Source: an uncultured bacterium (GTDB taxonomy: Bacteria; Vulcanimicrobiota; Xenobia; Xenobiales; Xenobiaceae). From it: 64,000 bases of DNA. A model generated the notes under the pieces. It was given only the letters and a program-made list of their open reading frames with translations. It was not told the origin of the DNA and did no database searches. Position 1 is the first letter of the stretch. Each line of letters opens with the position of its first letter. The stretch lies in NCBI GenBank assembly GCA_934644775.1, contig CAKUDB010000001.1, positions 251,136 to 315,135 on the forward strand. Direction: 5' to 3'. The position numbers and the translations under genes are program-made. Positions 15,414 through 24,838 of this stretch are shown one piece after another.

Positions 15414-17261
15414 ATGTCGAAAGTTGTTGGTATAGACTTAGGAACTACGAACTCAGTAATCGCCTTTATGGAAAATGGCAAACCTACCGTAATTGCCAAT
15501 GCTGAAGGCAACCGCACTACGCCTTCCGTAGTAGGTTTCTCCAAAACTGGTGAGCGCTTGGTTGGTGAATTAGCTAAGCGTCAGGCTGTGAGCAATCCTC
15601 ATGGCACCGTAGCTTCTATTAAGCGTCACATGGGTACCGACTACCGCGTCGAGATCGACGGTAAGAAATACTCTCCCGAAGAGATTTCGGCTATGATCCT
15701 TCAGAAGTTGAAGACCGATGCCGAAGCCTACTTGGGCGAGCCGGTCAAAGAAGCTGTCATTACCGTACCTGCTTACTTTAACGACTCCCAGCGTCAGGCT
15801 ACCAAAAATGCCGGTATTATCGCCGGTTTAGACGTCAAGAGAATTATCAATGAGCCTACGGCCGCTGCTTTGGCTTACGGTCTGGATAAGGGCGAAGGCG
15901 ACATGAAGGTTGTGGTCTTCGACTTAGGCGGCGGTACCTTCGATGTTTCCATCTTGGAAATAGGTGATGGTGTATTCGAAGTAAAGGCCACTAACGGTGA
16001 TACTCACTTAGGTGGTGACGACTGGGATATGCGCATTGTCAACAAGATCGCCGAAGACTTCAAGAAAGAAAACGGTGTAGATCTGCGCCAAGATAAGATG
16101 GCCGCTCAGCGTATTAAAGATGCTGCCGAGAAAGCTAAGATCGAGCTCTCTCAGATGCTCAACGTCAACATCAATTTGCCCTTCATTACGGCTGACGCTA
16201 CTGGCCCCAAACACTTGGATATGAACCTCTCCCGCGCTCAGTTCGAAGCTTTGACCGCCGATCTGTTAGAGCGTTGCCAAGAGCCTTGCCGCAAAGCTTT
16301 GGAAGATTCCGGCTTGAAGAAAGATGAAATCGACCGCGTCTTGTTGGTTGGTGGTTCTACCCGTATGCCTCAGGTAGTGGAATTTGTCCGCAAATTCTTT
16401 GGTAAAGAGCCTTCTAAGGACATCAACCCCGATGAGTGCGTAGCTTTAGGCGCTGCTATTCAGGGTGCTGTCATTACTGGTGAAGTTAAAGATGTAGTTT
16501 TGGTCGATGTAACTCCTCTGTCCTTAGGTATCGAAACCTTGGGCGGCGTGATGACCAAGCTTATCGAGCGCAACACTTCTATCCCTTGCAAGAAGAGCGA
16601 AGTCTTCTCCACCGCTGCCGATATGCAGACTCAGGTAGAAATCCACGTATTGCAAGGCGAGCGTGAATTTGCCCGCGATAACAAGACTCTGGGCAAGTTT
16701 GTCCTCACCGACATCCCGCCGGCACCCCGTGGGGTACCTCAGATCGAAGTCTCCTTCGAGATCGATGCTAACGGTATTATCAATGTCAGCGCCGTCGATA
16801 AGGGCACTGGTAAGAGCCAGAATATCAAGATTACCGCTTCTACCAACCTCTCCAAAGAGGAAGTCGATCGCATGGTCAAAGACGCCGACAGTCACGCCAG
16901 CGAAGATAAGAAGAGACGCGAAGAGATCGAACTGCGCCATAAAGCTGACAGCTTAGTCTATCAGATCGAAAAGGCTCTGCGCGACGCTGGTGATAAGGTT
17001 TCCGCTTCTGTCAAGGCTCCCATTGAGAACGCTATTGAGCGAGTAAAGAAGGCCTCCGCTGCTGAGCCTTTGGATCGCGACGAGCTTAAGAAAGCTACCG
17101 ATGAGTTGGCCCAGACCGCTCAAAAGATTGGCGAGAGCCTCTACCAAGCTCAGCAACAGCCCGGTGCCGGACAGGCCGGAGCCGGTCAGGAAGCTCCTAA
17201 GAGCGGCAAAGCTGAAGGCGACGAGGAAGTAGTCGACGCCGACTACACTGTAAAAGACTAA
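15414..17261 (+). CDS. dnaK: Chaperone DnaK (Hsp70)
   Basis: Predicted 615-aa Hsp70, full length for bacterial DnaK (about 600-640). It is an ATP-driven chaperone of the cytoplasm. The nucleotide-binding domain starts VVGIDLGTTNS and has VFDLGGGTFDVSIL (about 165-178) and LLVGGSTRMPQV (about 318-329). The substrate domain follows the linker DVVLVDVTPLSLGIET. The protein ends in a Gln/Gly/Ala spacer and EEVVDADYTVKD, matching the usual acidic DnaK tail. The start ATG is preceded by GAGGAGG. No grpE or dnaJ is adjacent, so the heat-shock genes are dispersed here. A terminator follows at 17321; possible operator repeats lie upstream. Confidence 0.98.
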   Translation: MSKVVGIDLGTTNSVIAFMENGKPTVIANAEGNRTTPSVVGFSKTGERLVGELAKRQAVSNPHGTVASIKRHMGTDYRVEIDGKKYSPEEISAMILQKLKTDAEAYLGEPVKEAVITVPAYFNDSQRQATKNAGIIAGLDVKRIINEPTAAALAYGLDKGEGDMKVVVFDLGGGTFDVSILEIGDGVFEVKATNGDTHLGGDDWDMRIVNKIAEDFKKENGVDLRQDKMAAQRIKDAAEKAKIELSQMLNVNINLPFITADATGPKHLDMNLSRAQFEALTADLLERCQEPCRKALEDSGLKKDEIDRVLLVGGSTRMPQVVEFVRKFFGKEPSKDINPDECVALGAAIQGAVITGEVKDVVLVDVTPLSLGIETLGGVMTKLIERNTSIPCKKSEVFSTAADMQTQVEIHVLQGEREFARDNKTLGKFVLTDIPPAPRGVPQIEVSFEIDANGIINVSAVDKGTGKSQNIKITASTNLSKEEVDRMVKDADSHASEDKKRREEIELRHKADSLVYQIEKALRDAGDKVSASVKAPIENAIERVKKASAAEPLDRDELKKATDELAQTAQKIGESLYQAQQQPGAGQAGAGQEAPKSGKAEGDEEVVDADYTVKD

Positions 17262-17320
17262 TAAGAAAAACGCTTAGGCTGGCTGCTGCTAAAGCGAGTA
17301 GTCTTAGCTAAGTAAGAAAG

Positions 17321-17359
17321 AATGCGCAACTCCCAAATATTGGAAGCTGCGCATTTTTT
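17321..17359 (+). terminator. Terminator after dnaK
   Basis: AATGCGCAACTCCCAA pairs with TTGGAAGCTGCGCATT around a three-base loop with few mismatches, followed by six T. It is 60 bases after the dnaK stop. Confidence 0.9.
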
Positions 17360-17445
17360 ATAGCTTGAGCTTGGTAACGGCTTTATGAATACTTCGTGCT
17401 AAAATGTGGGTGTATGAAACTACAGGAGGTTAAATCTTTATATAA

Positions 17446-17485
17446 GAAAAGCGGTCGAACCTTTGTGAGGAACGGCCGCTTTTTG
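17446..17485. terminator. Bidirectional terminator near amidohydrolase 3' end
   Basis: AAAAGCGGTCG pairs with CGGCCGCTTTT; each strand ends in a U-rich tract. It lies about 20 bases after the stop of the minus-strand amidohydrolase and would also stop any plus-strand transcript coming from 17400. Confidence 0.75.
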
Positions 17486-17506
17486 GTTTTAGCTTGATGT
17501 GGCTAA

Positions 17507-18949
17507 CTATTTATGCTCAAGTGAAGGACGGGGGGCTTCCATGCCGGGGCCTTCTTTGGAGCGCATGTTAATGCCTGTATTCTTCTCGGCTTTTTCAATC
17601 ATGTAGTTCGACCAGCGATTAGCTTCTTGGAAGATCTCCATTTCATCGATCAAGCAAAGCTTGCCATCTTTAACAACTTGGCGACCGTTGACCACGGAGA
17701 AGTCCACAATATGGCTATCACCGCAAAAGACTATGGCTGCGACCGGATCGGAGAGAGCGCCGGCATAACCGAGTTTATTTAAGGAAATACCGATAATATC
17801 GGCTCCAGCTCCTACTTCCAGTTTGCCCAGCTCTTTGTAGCCCAAAACGCGAGCGCCGCCGCGAGTAGCTAAAGTGAGAGCCCTTTCAGCAGGCATGGCG
17901 TCTACACCGAAGTTGAGACGCTGCACCAACATGCAATTGCGGACTTCACCGAGCATATCGGAAGAGTCGTTGGAAGCGCTGCCATCTACGCCTAAACCTA
18001 CGGCTACATTGTGCTTTACCATAGAAGGTACGCGAGCTACGCCGGAAGCTAAGCGCATATTGGAAGCGGGACAGTGAGAGACACCAGTGCCACTTTCGGC
18101 CGCTCTCTTAATCTCTTCATCGTTTAAGTAGCAACAATGGGCAAACCAAATATCATCGCCAGTCCAGCCTACGCTCTCCATGAAATCGTAAGGGCGTTTG
18201 CCGTACATCTCTAAACAGTAGGCGTCTTCGTCTTTAGTTTCAGCCACATGGGTGTGGCAGCGCACTTTATATTTTCTGGCCAACTTGACAGTCTCTGATA
18301 AAAGTTCGGGAGTAACTGAGAAGGGCGAGCAAGGAGCCAAAGCGATCTTGATCATGGCCAAAGGATCGGGATCGTGATAGGCCTTAATGACGCGCTCACA
18401 GTCGGCCAGAATTACATCTTCGCTTTGTACTACATTGTTGGGAGGTAAGCCGCCCTTATCTTTGCCACGGGACATAGAGCCGCGAGTAGGTTGGAAACGG
18501 ATACCGATCCTCTGAGCGGCTTTAATTTGCTGATCGAAGAGATGATCGGAGCAATGCTCGGGGAATAAATAGAAATGATCGGTACTGGTAGTGCAGCCAG
18601 TTAAAAGCAATTCGCCCAAACCAGTTAGAGTAGACCAATAGAGAGCTTCGGGAGTAAGTTCGCGCCAAAGCTCATATAAGTTCACCAGCCAGGGGAAGAG
18701 TTCGGCTTCTTGGACGCGAGGAATATTGCGCGTCAAAGTCTGATAAAGGTGATGGTGGCAGTTAATCATGCCGGGCATCACCAACATACCGGAGGCGTCG
18801 ATCATTTTATCGACATTGGGGGCCTCCAACTTGGGGCCGATCTCAGCAATACGATTGCCTTTAACTAAAATGTCACAATTTTCAATGCGCCTCATGTTGT
18901 CATCGAAAGTGGCAACCATAGCGGCGTTCTTAATCAAGAGGGTACTCAT
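17507..18949 (-). CDS. Amidohydrolase, 8-oxoguanine deaminase-like
   Basis: Predicted 480-aa metal-dependent deaminase of the amidohydrolase superfamily (TrzA/AtzB/SsnA group). Metal-binding motifs are in order: NCHHHLYQTLTR (about 64-75), CHTHVAETKDED, WFAHCCYLND, and GLGVDGSASNDSSDML, the last bearing the catalytic Asp. The combination of NxHHHxYQTLTRN with LFPWLVNLYELW is what I recall from 8-oxoguanine deaminases (EC 3.5.4.32), which turn 8-oxoguanine to urate for purine salvage or detoxification. Guanine or cytosine deaminase and chlorohydrolase relatives are alternatives. A hydantoinase-like beta domain at both termini completes the fold. It stands alone between dnaK and a divergent phosphatase gene. 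Confidence 0.85.
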   Translation of the reverse strand: MSTLLIKNAAMVATFDDNMRRIENCDILVKGNRIAEIGPKLEAPNVDKMIDASGMLVMPGMINCHHHLYQTLTRNIPRVQEAELFPWLVNLYELWRELTPEALYWSTLTGLGELLLTGCTTSTDHFYLFPEHCSDHLFDQQIKAAQRIGIRFQPTRGSMSRGKDKGGLPPNNVVQSEDVILADCERVIKAYHDPDPLAMIKIALAPCSPFSVTPELLSETVKLARKYKVRCHTHVAETKDEDAYCLEMYGKRPYDFMESVGWTGDDIWFAHCCYLNDEEIKRAAESGTGVSHCPASNMRLASGVARVPSMVKHNVAVGLGVDGSASNDSSDMLGEVRNCMLVQRLNFGVDAMPAERALTLATRGGARVLGYKELGKLEVGAGADIIGISLNKLGYAGALSDPVAAIVFCGDSHIVDFSVVNGRQVVKDGKLCLIDEMEIFQEANRWSNYMIEKAEKNTGINMRSKEGPGMEAPRPSLEHK

Positions 18950-19133
18950 AGTGAGAGAAATTTCCGATTAGTAAAAAAGTTCCTCTCAACTTGTTGTAGA
19001 TTTGCTTAAATAACGCGACCGTTTATGGAGAAAATCCTCTGCAGGGGAGAAAGCTACCCGGAGGCGAATTGAAGAGCAATTTTAGGCGTTTTAGGCGGAT
19101 AGAGATCTGGTAAAACAAAAAAGGATTTTATTT

Positions 19134-20165
19134 ATGAATAAAGGTTGGTTTTTTACCCTCATACTGGGGATAACCCTTTCCTCAACCCTTTCCTCTTCAG
19201 TTAGGGCTACAGAGCCGGATTGGGGAGTTGCGCCGTTTAAGGGCGGAGCGGAGCCTTCTGACCAGGCTTTTGACGGATGCTTTGTCGATTTTGTAAGGGG
19301 CAACCCGCTTTTAGCGGCTAATCCTTCTGCTCAAAAGGCCCAAGCCGACAAAGCTAAGACTAAGGCAGCCCCTTCTAAGAGCGCCGCCGACAAGAAAAAA
19401 TCGACTGCTTCAACTCCGAGCTCCAAGAATAGCCCTAAAAAAGCCGACGCTAACGGCAAAAAGGCTGCCGCTGCTAAGGCTCCAGCTGCTGCTAAAAAAT
19501 TAAAGCCCCAACTGACTGAGTCGGAGCGCAAAGTAAAGTTGCACGGTACGCGCAATACTCGCCAGCTAGGCGGTTTGCCCACTACTGACGGCAAATTCGT
19601 TAAAGAGGGTGTGCTTTATCGCTCTGGGGCCCTCTGTTATATCAACGATTCTGATATTGAAATATTAAAAGACAAAGGTCTCGCTTCGGTTATCGAGTTG
19701 CGTACTACTAAAGAGATCGCTTCCGAAGGGCGCGATAAACCTGCTTTTGCTGGCAGCGTCAAGAAAATTTACAATTTGCCTATGGTTTGCACCAGCGGCA
19801 CCGGTCAGGAAGCCTATGTTTCCTATCTCAAAAAGCAAAACTACTCTACTATTAGCCAATTTTTTAAAGTGTTGGCCAATAAAGAGAGCTACCCTGTGAT
19901 CTTCCATTGCTCGGCAGGCAAAGATCGTACCGGTATTATGGCCGCTTTGGTTTTAGAACTTTTGCGCGTGCCTCGCCCTATCATTATGGATGATTATTTA
20001 GCTTCTCAACGCAATAGCCCTGGCTTAAAAGTTCAGGCCGATTGGTTGAGAGTCGTATTTAAAAGTATTGATAAAGCTGGCGGTATTGAGCCTTTCTTAC
20101 ACAATTGCGGCGTCAGTACTGCGGATATGAAAAAAGTCCGCGAAAATTTGCTTGTAAGTAAGTAA
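19134..20165 (+). CDS. Exported tyrosine-protein phosphatase family protein
   Basis: Predicted 343-aa secreted or periplasmic phosphatase. A signal peptide (MNKGWFFTLILGITLSSTLS..., cleavage near VRA-TE) is followed by about 70 residues of Ala/Lys/Pro/Ser-rich linker. The catalytic domain of the PF13350/dual-specificity type follows: 'HGTRNTRQLGGLPTTDGKFVKEGVLYRSGAL' near residue 140 and the P-loop HCSAGKDRTG near residue 260 (Cys nucleophile and Arg intact). Substrates may be phosphotyrosine or inositol/phospholipid phosphates. The next gene, 37 bases on, is an exported acid phosphatase, suggesting a shared phosphate-scavenging or dephosphorylation function outside the cytoplasm. The basic low-complexity linker could bind the envelope or nucleic acid. 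Confidence 0.88.
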   Translation: MNKGWFFTLILGITLSSTLSSSVRATEPDWGVAPFKGGAEPSDQAFDGCFVDFVRGNPLLAANPSAQKAQADKAKTKAAPSKSAADKKKSTASTPSSKNSPKKADANGKKAAAAKAPAAAKKLKPQLTESERKVKLHGTRNTRQLGGLPTTDGKFVKEGVLYRSGALCYINDSDIEILKDKGLASVIELRTTKEIASEGRDKPAFAGSVKKIYNLPMVCTSGTGQEAYVSYLKKQNYSTISQFFKVLANKESYPVIFHCSAGKDRTGIMAALVLELLRVPRPIIMDDYLASQRNSPGLKVQADWLRVVFKSIDKAGGIEPFLHNCGVSTADMKKVRENLLVSK

Positions 20166-20202
20166 GCACTTTTCGGAAATTTGGAGGTATAAACTAATAA
20201 AT

Positions 20203-21240
20203 ATGTATAAGTTCGCTGGTAAATTCTTCCTCTCTCTGGCCCTTTGCGCCGCTTGTGTAATGCCCTTGGGAGTACAAGCTGCTGAAGAATCTAAAGATCC
20301 TACCGCTCGCCTTACTCCGCTAACCGCTTCTATTGCTTGGTTGCAAACTTCTGCCGAATATAGGGGCCTTTGCTATCAGACTTACAATATGGCTACCCAA
20401 GCTATCGACGATAAGATCCGTCTCAATAGTTACGTGCGCGTCAATGGTAAGCTTTGTAAAGAGGTCTATCACCGTCAGCCCGACGGCTCTATTTTGCACC
20501 TTTATCAGCCTTTGGCTATTGTCTTAGATATAGACGAAACGGTAATCGACAATAGCGGTATTGAAGCTTGGTGTTTAATAAATAATGTTCCTTATAACGA
20601 GCAGTTGTGGAGCGCTTGGTGCCAAGGTCAAGGGGCCGATCCGGCTATGTGTCGCGAAGTTCCTGGTGCCGTCAGTTTCTTGCTCTATTGCCAAGAATTG
20701 GGCATTACTCCTATTTACTTAACTAATCGCGACGAATCTTTGCGCCAAGTTACTCTCAAAGCTTTGATAAATTTGGGCTTAAATACTCCCGACTTAAATG
20801 AGCGTTTAATCTTGCGCGACAAGAAGCGCGACAAGGCTGGAGCTCAAAAGATCGTCGAAGATCTGAAGATCTCTGCCACCAGTGTTTTGGGTAAAGATAT
20901 TGCTCAAAATTACAGCGATAAGGCCGGTCGCCGTGTAGAAGTGCGCACTCAATATGAAGTAATTGGCTGGTTTGGTGATAACTTATACGATATGCCTGTC
21001 TTTGTCGATAGCCAAATGACTAGCAATAAGGAAATTTTGCAAGTTCGCAATGAGCAAGTAAAGAGCAATATTACCAAACTGGGCAACACTTTCTTCCTCT
21101 TGCCCAACCCTATTTATGGCAGCTGGCTTAAGGAACAGACCGTTCCTCCTATGGAAATGCGTAAATATATCGATGATTACGGCTTTGGCGCTTGGTATAA
21201 GCACAATAAAAATAAAGTTCACGGTACCAGCGGCCGCTAG
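20203..21240 (+). CDS. Exported HAD acid phosphatase / 5'-nucleotidase, e(P4)-like
   Basis: Predicted 345-aa exported HAD phosphatase of the class B/C acid phosphatase family (PF03767), which includes Haemophilus lipoprotein e(P4), a 5'-nucleotidase used in nucleotide scavenging. Signal peptide MYKFAGKFFLSLALCAACVM... ends near VQA-AEE; there is no convincing lipobox in place of that site, so the protein is probably soluble or periplasmic. HAD motifs: LDIDETVIDNSG (about 107-118, nucleophile Asp), YLTNRDE, a conserved Lys region, and WFGDNLYDM. The start ATG has GGAGG about 15 bases upstream, a long spacing. It is the middle gene of a three-gene unit with the tyrosine phosphatase and the zinc-ribbon protein. 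Confidence 0.88.
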   Translation: MYKFAGKFFLSLALCAACVMPLGVQAAEESKDPTARLTPLTASIAWLQTSAEYRGLCYQTYNMATQAIDDKIRLNSYVRVNGKLCKEVYHRQPDGSILHLYQPLAIVLDIDETVIDNSGIEAWCLINNVPYNEQLWSAWCQGQGADPAMCREVPGAVSFLLYCQELGITPIYLTNRDESLRQVTLKALINLGLNTPDLNERLILRDKKRDKAGAQKIVEDLKISATSVLGKDIAQNYSDKAGRRVEVRTQYEVIGWFGDNLYDMPVFVDSQMTSNKEILQVRNEQVKSNITKLGNTFFLLPNPIYGSWLKEQTVPPMEMRKYIDDYGFGAWYKHNKNKVHGTSGR

Positions 21241-21251
21241 GAAGTGTCTCT

Positions 21252-22364
21252 ATGTCTAAATGTCCCGCTTGTCAGGTTGAATGTACTCCAGGCAGCCGCT
21301 TTTGCCTGGAGTGTGGCGCTTCTTTATCGACAGTAGAGGCCCCGCAGCCGACCCCTATTTCGTCTAGCTTTGGGGTGGTGCAATCGGCTATGGCCGCCCA
21401 AGAAGCTTCCTTGCGGGAAGCTTCGCTAACGGCTGCCTCGGCAACTGTGAGAATCGCCCCGTCGGCGAAAAAGGTCGCCCCTTTGCCAGTTGGGAGCGCT
21501 AAGCTTGAGCCTGCAAGGCCACTGGCTCCCAAGTTGCTAAAAGTAGATCTTAGCAAAAAGGTGGCCCCTAAAAGCCAGTCAATCCCAACTACCCAACCGC
21601 TATCTAACCTAGCTCCAGGGGCACCTCTTCAGCATCCTTTTTCGCCTGCTACTCCACTTGCTGTCGCTTCTGCTGGCGCTGCGGCTGCCACCTCGGTTAC
21701 TGCTTCTGCTGGCGTTGCGGCTGTCACCTCGACTGGCGCTGCGGCCGCCAAAGCCGCTCCTCTTGAGGCCGCTTCCAAGCCAGCTGCAGTAGGGGTGGGG
21801 GGTGTGGCCAATAGTGGCGGCTCTATGCCTAAAGATACTGGCGAATTGCGCCAATGGGTTGAGCGCTCGGTGGCTCAATGGAGCGACAATGCTTCCGAAG
21901 GTAGCCCCAATGCCCCTATGGCTGCTCCGCGCTTAACTACTGCCCAGCTGGAGCCGAGCCCCACTCAGGGGCAAAGCGGAGCTTCTGTGGCAGCGGCAGC
22001 TCCCTTTAGCGCCGCTAAAGGCGCTAGCCCTAGTGTAGCTGCCCCTACTGGTGCCAGCACTGGGGGGGCTAGCTTTAGTGCCCCTAGCGCTGCTGCCGCA
22101 GCTCCGCTGGCTCCGCCTTCAGTGGTTTCGTCCCACTCAGCCGCTCCTAACACTAGTCCTTCTCCCAAGGCTTTGGCTTCTAGTTTGAAACCGCAGCCCC
22201 CAGGAGAGGCGCAGCTAAAATCTATAGCCCGAGAAGAACAAGACAACAAAGCCAATAAGAGTTTCTACTCAGGCTTAGTTTTGGGTTGCTGCGGCGGTGT
22301 AGTGTTGGCTGCTGTTTCTATCTTTTTATTGATTGTGTTTATAGGAGCGGCTATAAACAAATAA
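21252..22364 (+). CDS. Zinc-ribbon protein with Ala/Pro-rich linker and C-terminal TM
   Basis: Predicted 370-aa protein. An N-terminal zinc ribbon (CPACQVECTPGSRFCLECG, two CxxC pairs, residues 4-22) is followed by about 300 residues rich in Ala, Pro, Ser and Thr with no recognisable fold. A single C-terminal membrane helix (LVLGCCGGVVLAAVSIFLLIV) is the only other element. The topology suggests tail-anchoring with the ribbon and linker in the cytoplasm. Such 'zinc ribbon plus disordered linker plus helix' proteins are common and functionally uncharacterised. A short conserved-looking patch 'DTGELRQWVERSVAQWSD' sits mid-linker. The start is 11 bases after the acid phosphatase stop, with GGAAGTG as ribosome-binding site. 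A strong terminator follows. Confidence 0.7.
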   Translation: MSKCPACQVECTPGSRFCLECGASLSTVEAPQPTPISSSFGVVQSAMAAQEASLREASLTAASATVRIAPSAKKVAPLPVGSAKLEPARPLAPKLLKVDLSKKVAPKSQSIPTTQPLSNLAPGAPLQHPFSPATPLAVASAGAAAATSVTASAGVAAVTSTGAAAAKAAPLEAASKPAAVGVGGVANSGGSMPKDTGELRQWVERSVAQWSDNASEGSPNAPMAAPRLTTAQLEPSPTQGQSGASVAAAAPFSAAKGASPSVAAPTGASTGGASFSAPSAAAAAPLAPPSVVSSHSAAPNTSPSPKALASSLKPQPPGEAQLKSIAREEQDNKANKSFYSGLVLGCCGGVVLAAVSIFLLIVFIGAAINK

Positions 22365-22384
22365 AAGGTTTGGCTCGGCTCCTA

Positions 22385-22445
22385 AAAGGCTTCGGGCCGC
22401 AGAAGAGGATGCTTAAGCAACCTTATCTGCGGCCCGAAGCCTTTA
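22385..22445. terminator. Bidirectional terminator, 18-bp perfect stem
   Basis: AAGGCTTCGGGCCGCAGA and its exact complement flank a 22-base loop between convergent genes; A-run on the left and TTTAAATTTT on the right serve both strands. Confidence 0.85.
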
Positions 22446-22463
22446 AATTTTAGGCTCTAAAGC

Positions 22464-24524
22464 CTAAAATTTGCTGGGCATTAAGCTCTTCATTAGGCCA
22501 GGCAAGGCCATCTTTAAAGCAATAGCCACCCCAATAAGCGATTCGCCGGCGATAATACCGGAAGCTACCGGCACTACGTAATCGTCGGACATCTGTCTGT
22601 GTTTCTTTTCTAAGTAAGTGGCAATACAAGCGCCAATAAACATAGATAAAGAGTTGTAGAAGGGGATAACCATAGCTAAGCCCAAACCGGTGGCTGAAGG
22701 GATAAAGGGGCGACATTTTTCCGGTAAGTATTTCTCTAACAGCGGAATAGCAATACCGATTAAGCAACCTATAAGCATACCTAGTTGTGCGGTGGGATGC
22801 AAAGCGCTAAAGCCGTCTTTTAAAAGCTCGGCCACTTTAGCCCAAACTTGAGCGCTAGGAGCTGGCCACTGGTCGCCGCCCAAAACGGAAGCGTCGGGTA
22901 CGATCAGATAAAAAGCGGGAACGACCACTAAAGTACCGGCAAAAATGCCGCTAAATTGGGCTAAGAATTGTTGCCGAGGATTGGCACCTAAAACATAGCC
23001 GCTCTTGAGGTCGGTCAGCAAGTCGGCAGAAGCACCAGCCGCTCCGGCAGTTAGGCCGGCGGTCATTAAGTTGGTAGTCATCTTGGAGGGGGCCAACAGA
23101 CCGAAGGTCAGCTGGGTAATTTTGCCCATAGCGCCTACTGGAGTAATATCCGATTCGCCGGTAGCTCGGCAAGCTACCAAGGCCAGGAAGAAAGTGGCTA
23201 TTACGGCGATTAGGCCCATCCACCAAGTGGTATCGAAAATGAAGTGGAGTACCAAAATACATCCGATACCGGAAATAATCGTACCTAACATAAACCAAGA
23301 GGTAGGCACTTCAATATCTTCCAAAGGATCGTGTACTTTCTCTTCTTTTTTGCCAAAGATATGGGCTAAACCGCTAAAGGCGCGGGCCATAGTCTTCCAT
23401 TCCATAAAGAACATCGTCAAACCGGAAGCTACCATAATGGCCGCGCCAGTCCAGGTGCTCCAGCCTACAATAGTGCGATAGCCACTTTCGGCCAAAGCTG
23501 CACTGTCAATAGCGCCGATGTTAGTCATCCAAGGGGCCAACACTCCGTAGCAAATAAGGCCACCTAAAAGCATAGACCAGGAGACACGCCAACCTACCAA
23601 AGCGCCGGCGGCAATCATTACGCCGCTAATATCGAAGCTAAAGGTTAGGCTCTTCATAGAATAGCCGCAAATAGAGCCGGGGAAGGAGATTTGACTGGGA
23701 ATTTTGCCCCAGCCGTCGCGCAGCAAGGCCAGCAAACCGCCGCCCAAACCGGCTACTCCCAAAGCTTTGGCCTTGCGCATAGCTTCGGCCCCGTGGGAGT
23801 GTAAGCTGCGCAAGGTCTCGGCACAGGCAATACCAGAGGGAAATTTCAATTGCTCGATATTGATCATTTGGCGTTTCATAGGAATAGCCATACAAACGCC
23901 CAGAGCGGCCAAGAAGAAAGTCCAAATAGTTAAAACGCCCCAGCTCATGTGGGTGCCAGTTAGAATTAGGTAGGCGGCAATAGCCGAAACCATAGTGCCG
24001 CCGGTAGAGTAGCCGGCCGAAGAAGCGCAAGATTGCATACAGTTATTCTCTAGAATGCTCATTTGCGTCTTAAAAATTTTGGGGAAGAGTGAATGCAAAG
24101 TTGTCCAAATCGAATAAGACAAGATACAAGCTGTAATAGCTACACCTAAGCCCCAGCCAGTTTTTAAGCCTACGTATAAATTAGATAAAGACATGACGCC
24201 GCCGATTAGAGCGCCCATAATTACGGCTCGGGCGGTCAACTGGGGCACACCCGGCCCTTGATAAACATGATGGAACCAGTAATGCTCGGGATCTTCGTCT
24301 TCTTGAGGCGGGGGAGGAGTGGAGGCCCCTGTTGGGTTGTCCTTCTCTTGAGCTTTTTTGGCAGTATACTCAATAGGGGACTCGATAGGCACTTCTTCTT
24401 CCTCTTGACTGTTTAGTTCAGGCAAAGAGGTTTCGTCTTGAGGCTGTTGGGCAGAAACTGGCGACGACGTTGGGCCGAGAGCTTCTTTATCCTCAATTGG
24501 GGTGGGGAATTTTTCTTTTGTCAC
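22464..24524 (-). CDS. OPT-family oligopeptide/metal transporter
   Basis: Predicted 686-aa inner-membrane protein of the oligopeptide transporter family (OPT, PF03169), which takes up peptides or metal-chelate complexes by proton coupling. About 90 N-terminal residues are acidic and Pro-rich cytoplasmic sequence. The hallmark segment 'QLTARAVIMGALIGGVMSLSNLYVGLKTGWG' follows, then about 14 hydrophobic helices. Conserved stretches include 'NNCMQSCASSAGYSTGG', 'PSGIACAETLRSLH' and 'GATGESDITP'-like 'RATGESDITPVGAMGKITQ'. Length is standard for bacterial OPT proteins. The long N-terminal tail is the only oddity. It is transcribed divergently from an aminopeptidase gene, which fits peptide uptake and degradation but does not prove it. 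Confidence 0.93.
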   Translation of the reverse strand: MTKEKFPTPIEDKEALGPTSSPVSAQQPQDETSLPELNSQEEEEVPIESPIEYTAKKAQEKDNPTGASTPPPPQEDEDPEHYWFHHVYQGPGVPQLTARAVIMGALIGGVMSLSNLYVGLKTGWGLGVAITACILSYSIWTTLHSLFPKIFKTQMSILENNCMQSCASSAGYSTGGTMVSAIAAYLILTGTHMSWGVLTIWTFFLAALGVCMAIPMKRQMINIEQLKFPSGIACAETLRSLHSHGAEAMRKAKALGVAGLGGGLLALLRDGWGKIPSQISFPGSICGYSMKSLTFSFDISGVMIAAGALVGWRVSWSMLLGGLICYGVLAPWMTNIGAIDSAALAESGYRTIVGWSTWTGAAIMVASGLTMFFMEWKTMARAFSGLAHIFGKKEEKVHDPLEDIEVPTSWFMLGTIISGIGCILVLHFIFDTTWWMGLIAVIATFFLALVACRATGESDITPVGAMGKITQLTFGLLAPSKMTTNLMTAGLTAGAAGASADLLTDLKSGYVLGANPRQQFLAQFSGIFAGTLVVVPAFYLIVPDASVLGGDQWPAPSAQVWAKVAELLKDGFSALHPTAQLGMLIGCLIGIAIPLLEKYLPEKCRPFIPSATGLGLAMVIPFYNSLSMFIGACIATYLEKKHRQMSDDYVVPVASGIIAGESLIGVAIALKMALPGLMKSLMPSKF

Positions 24525-24838
24525 GTTTTTACAACGTTCTCCTCTTGGGATCTTTAGTGCAGCCTCAAACTCAAAAGTAATATTTTGGGCTAGGCTGCAT
24601 TGGAAACAAATTTTTGGAATTTATACCATTTTTTTTGAATATAAACTGTTAAAACTTTTCTTCTTCTAATTTGTTCCCTTTTAACAAAATGTTTATTCTT
24701 GCTACTAAATAGGTAATTACTTAACCAAATTCAGCCCCAATTAGGGCGGGAAAAAGCTTAAGTTCCCTAGAAAAAAGCTCAGTTCTGAATAGAAAAAATG
24801 TTGTATGGTTAATTTTGCCAAAGGAAGAAGATAAAAAA
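24525..24838. other. Divergent promoter region between OPT and aminopeptidase genes
   Basis: These 314 bases are markedly AT-rich from 24560 to 24720 and must hold promoters for both directions. TATAAA-like and TAAAAT-like hexamers are present on both strands, but none pairs with a -35 box at a convincing distance. No palindromic operator or small gene was found. Confidence 0.5.

Noticed and set aside
17414..17497. 27-codon frame with ATG near a Shine-Dalgarno-like AGGAGG
   Set aside because: The AGGAGG lies inside the frame and not before it, and the frame runs through the terminator hairpin stem.
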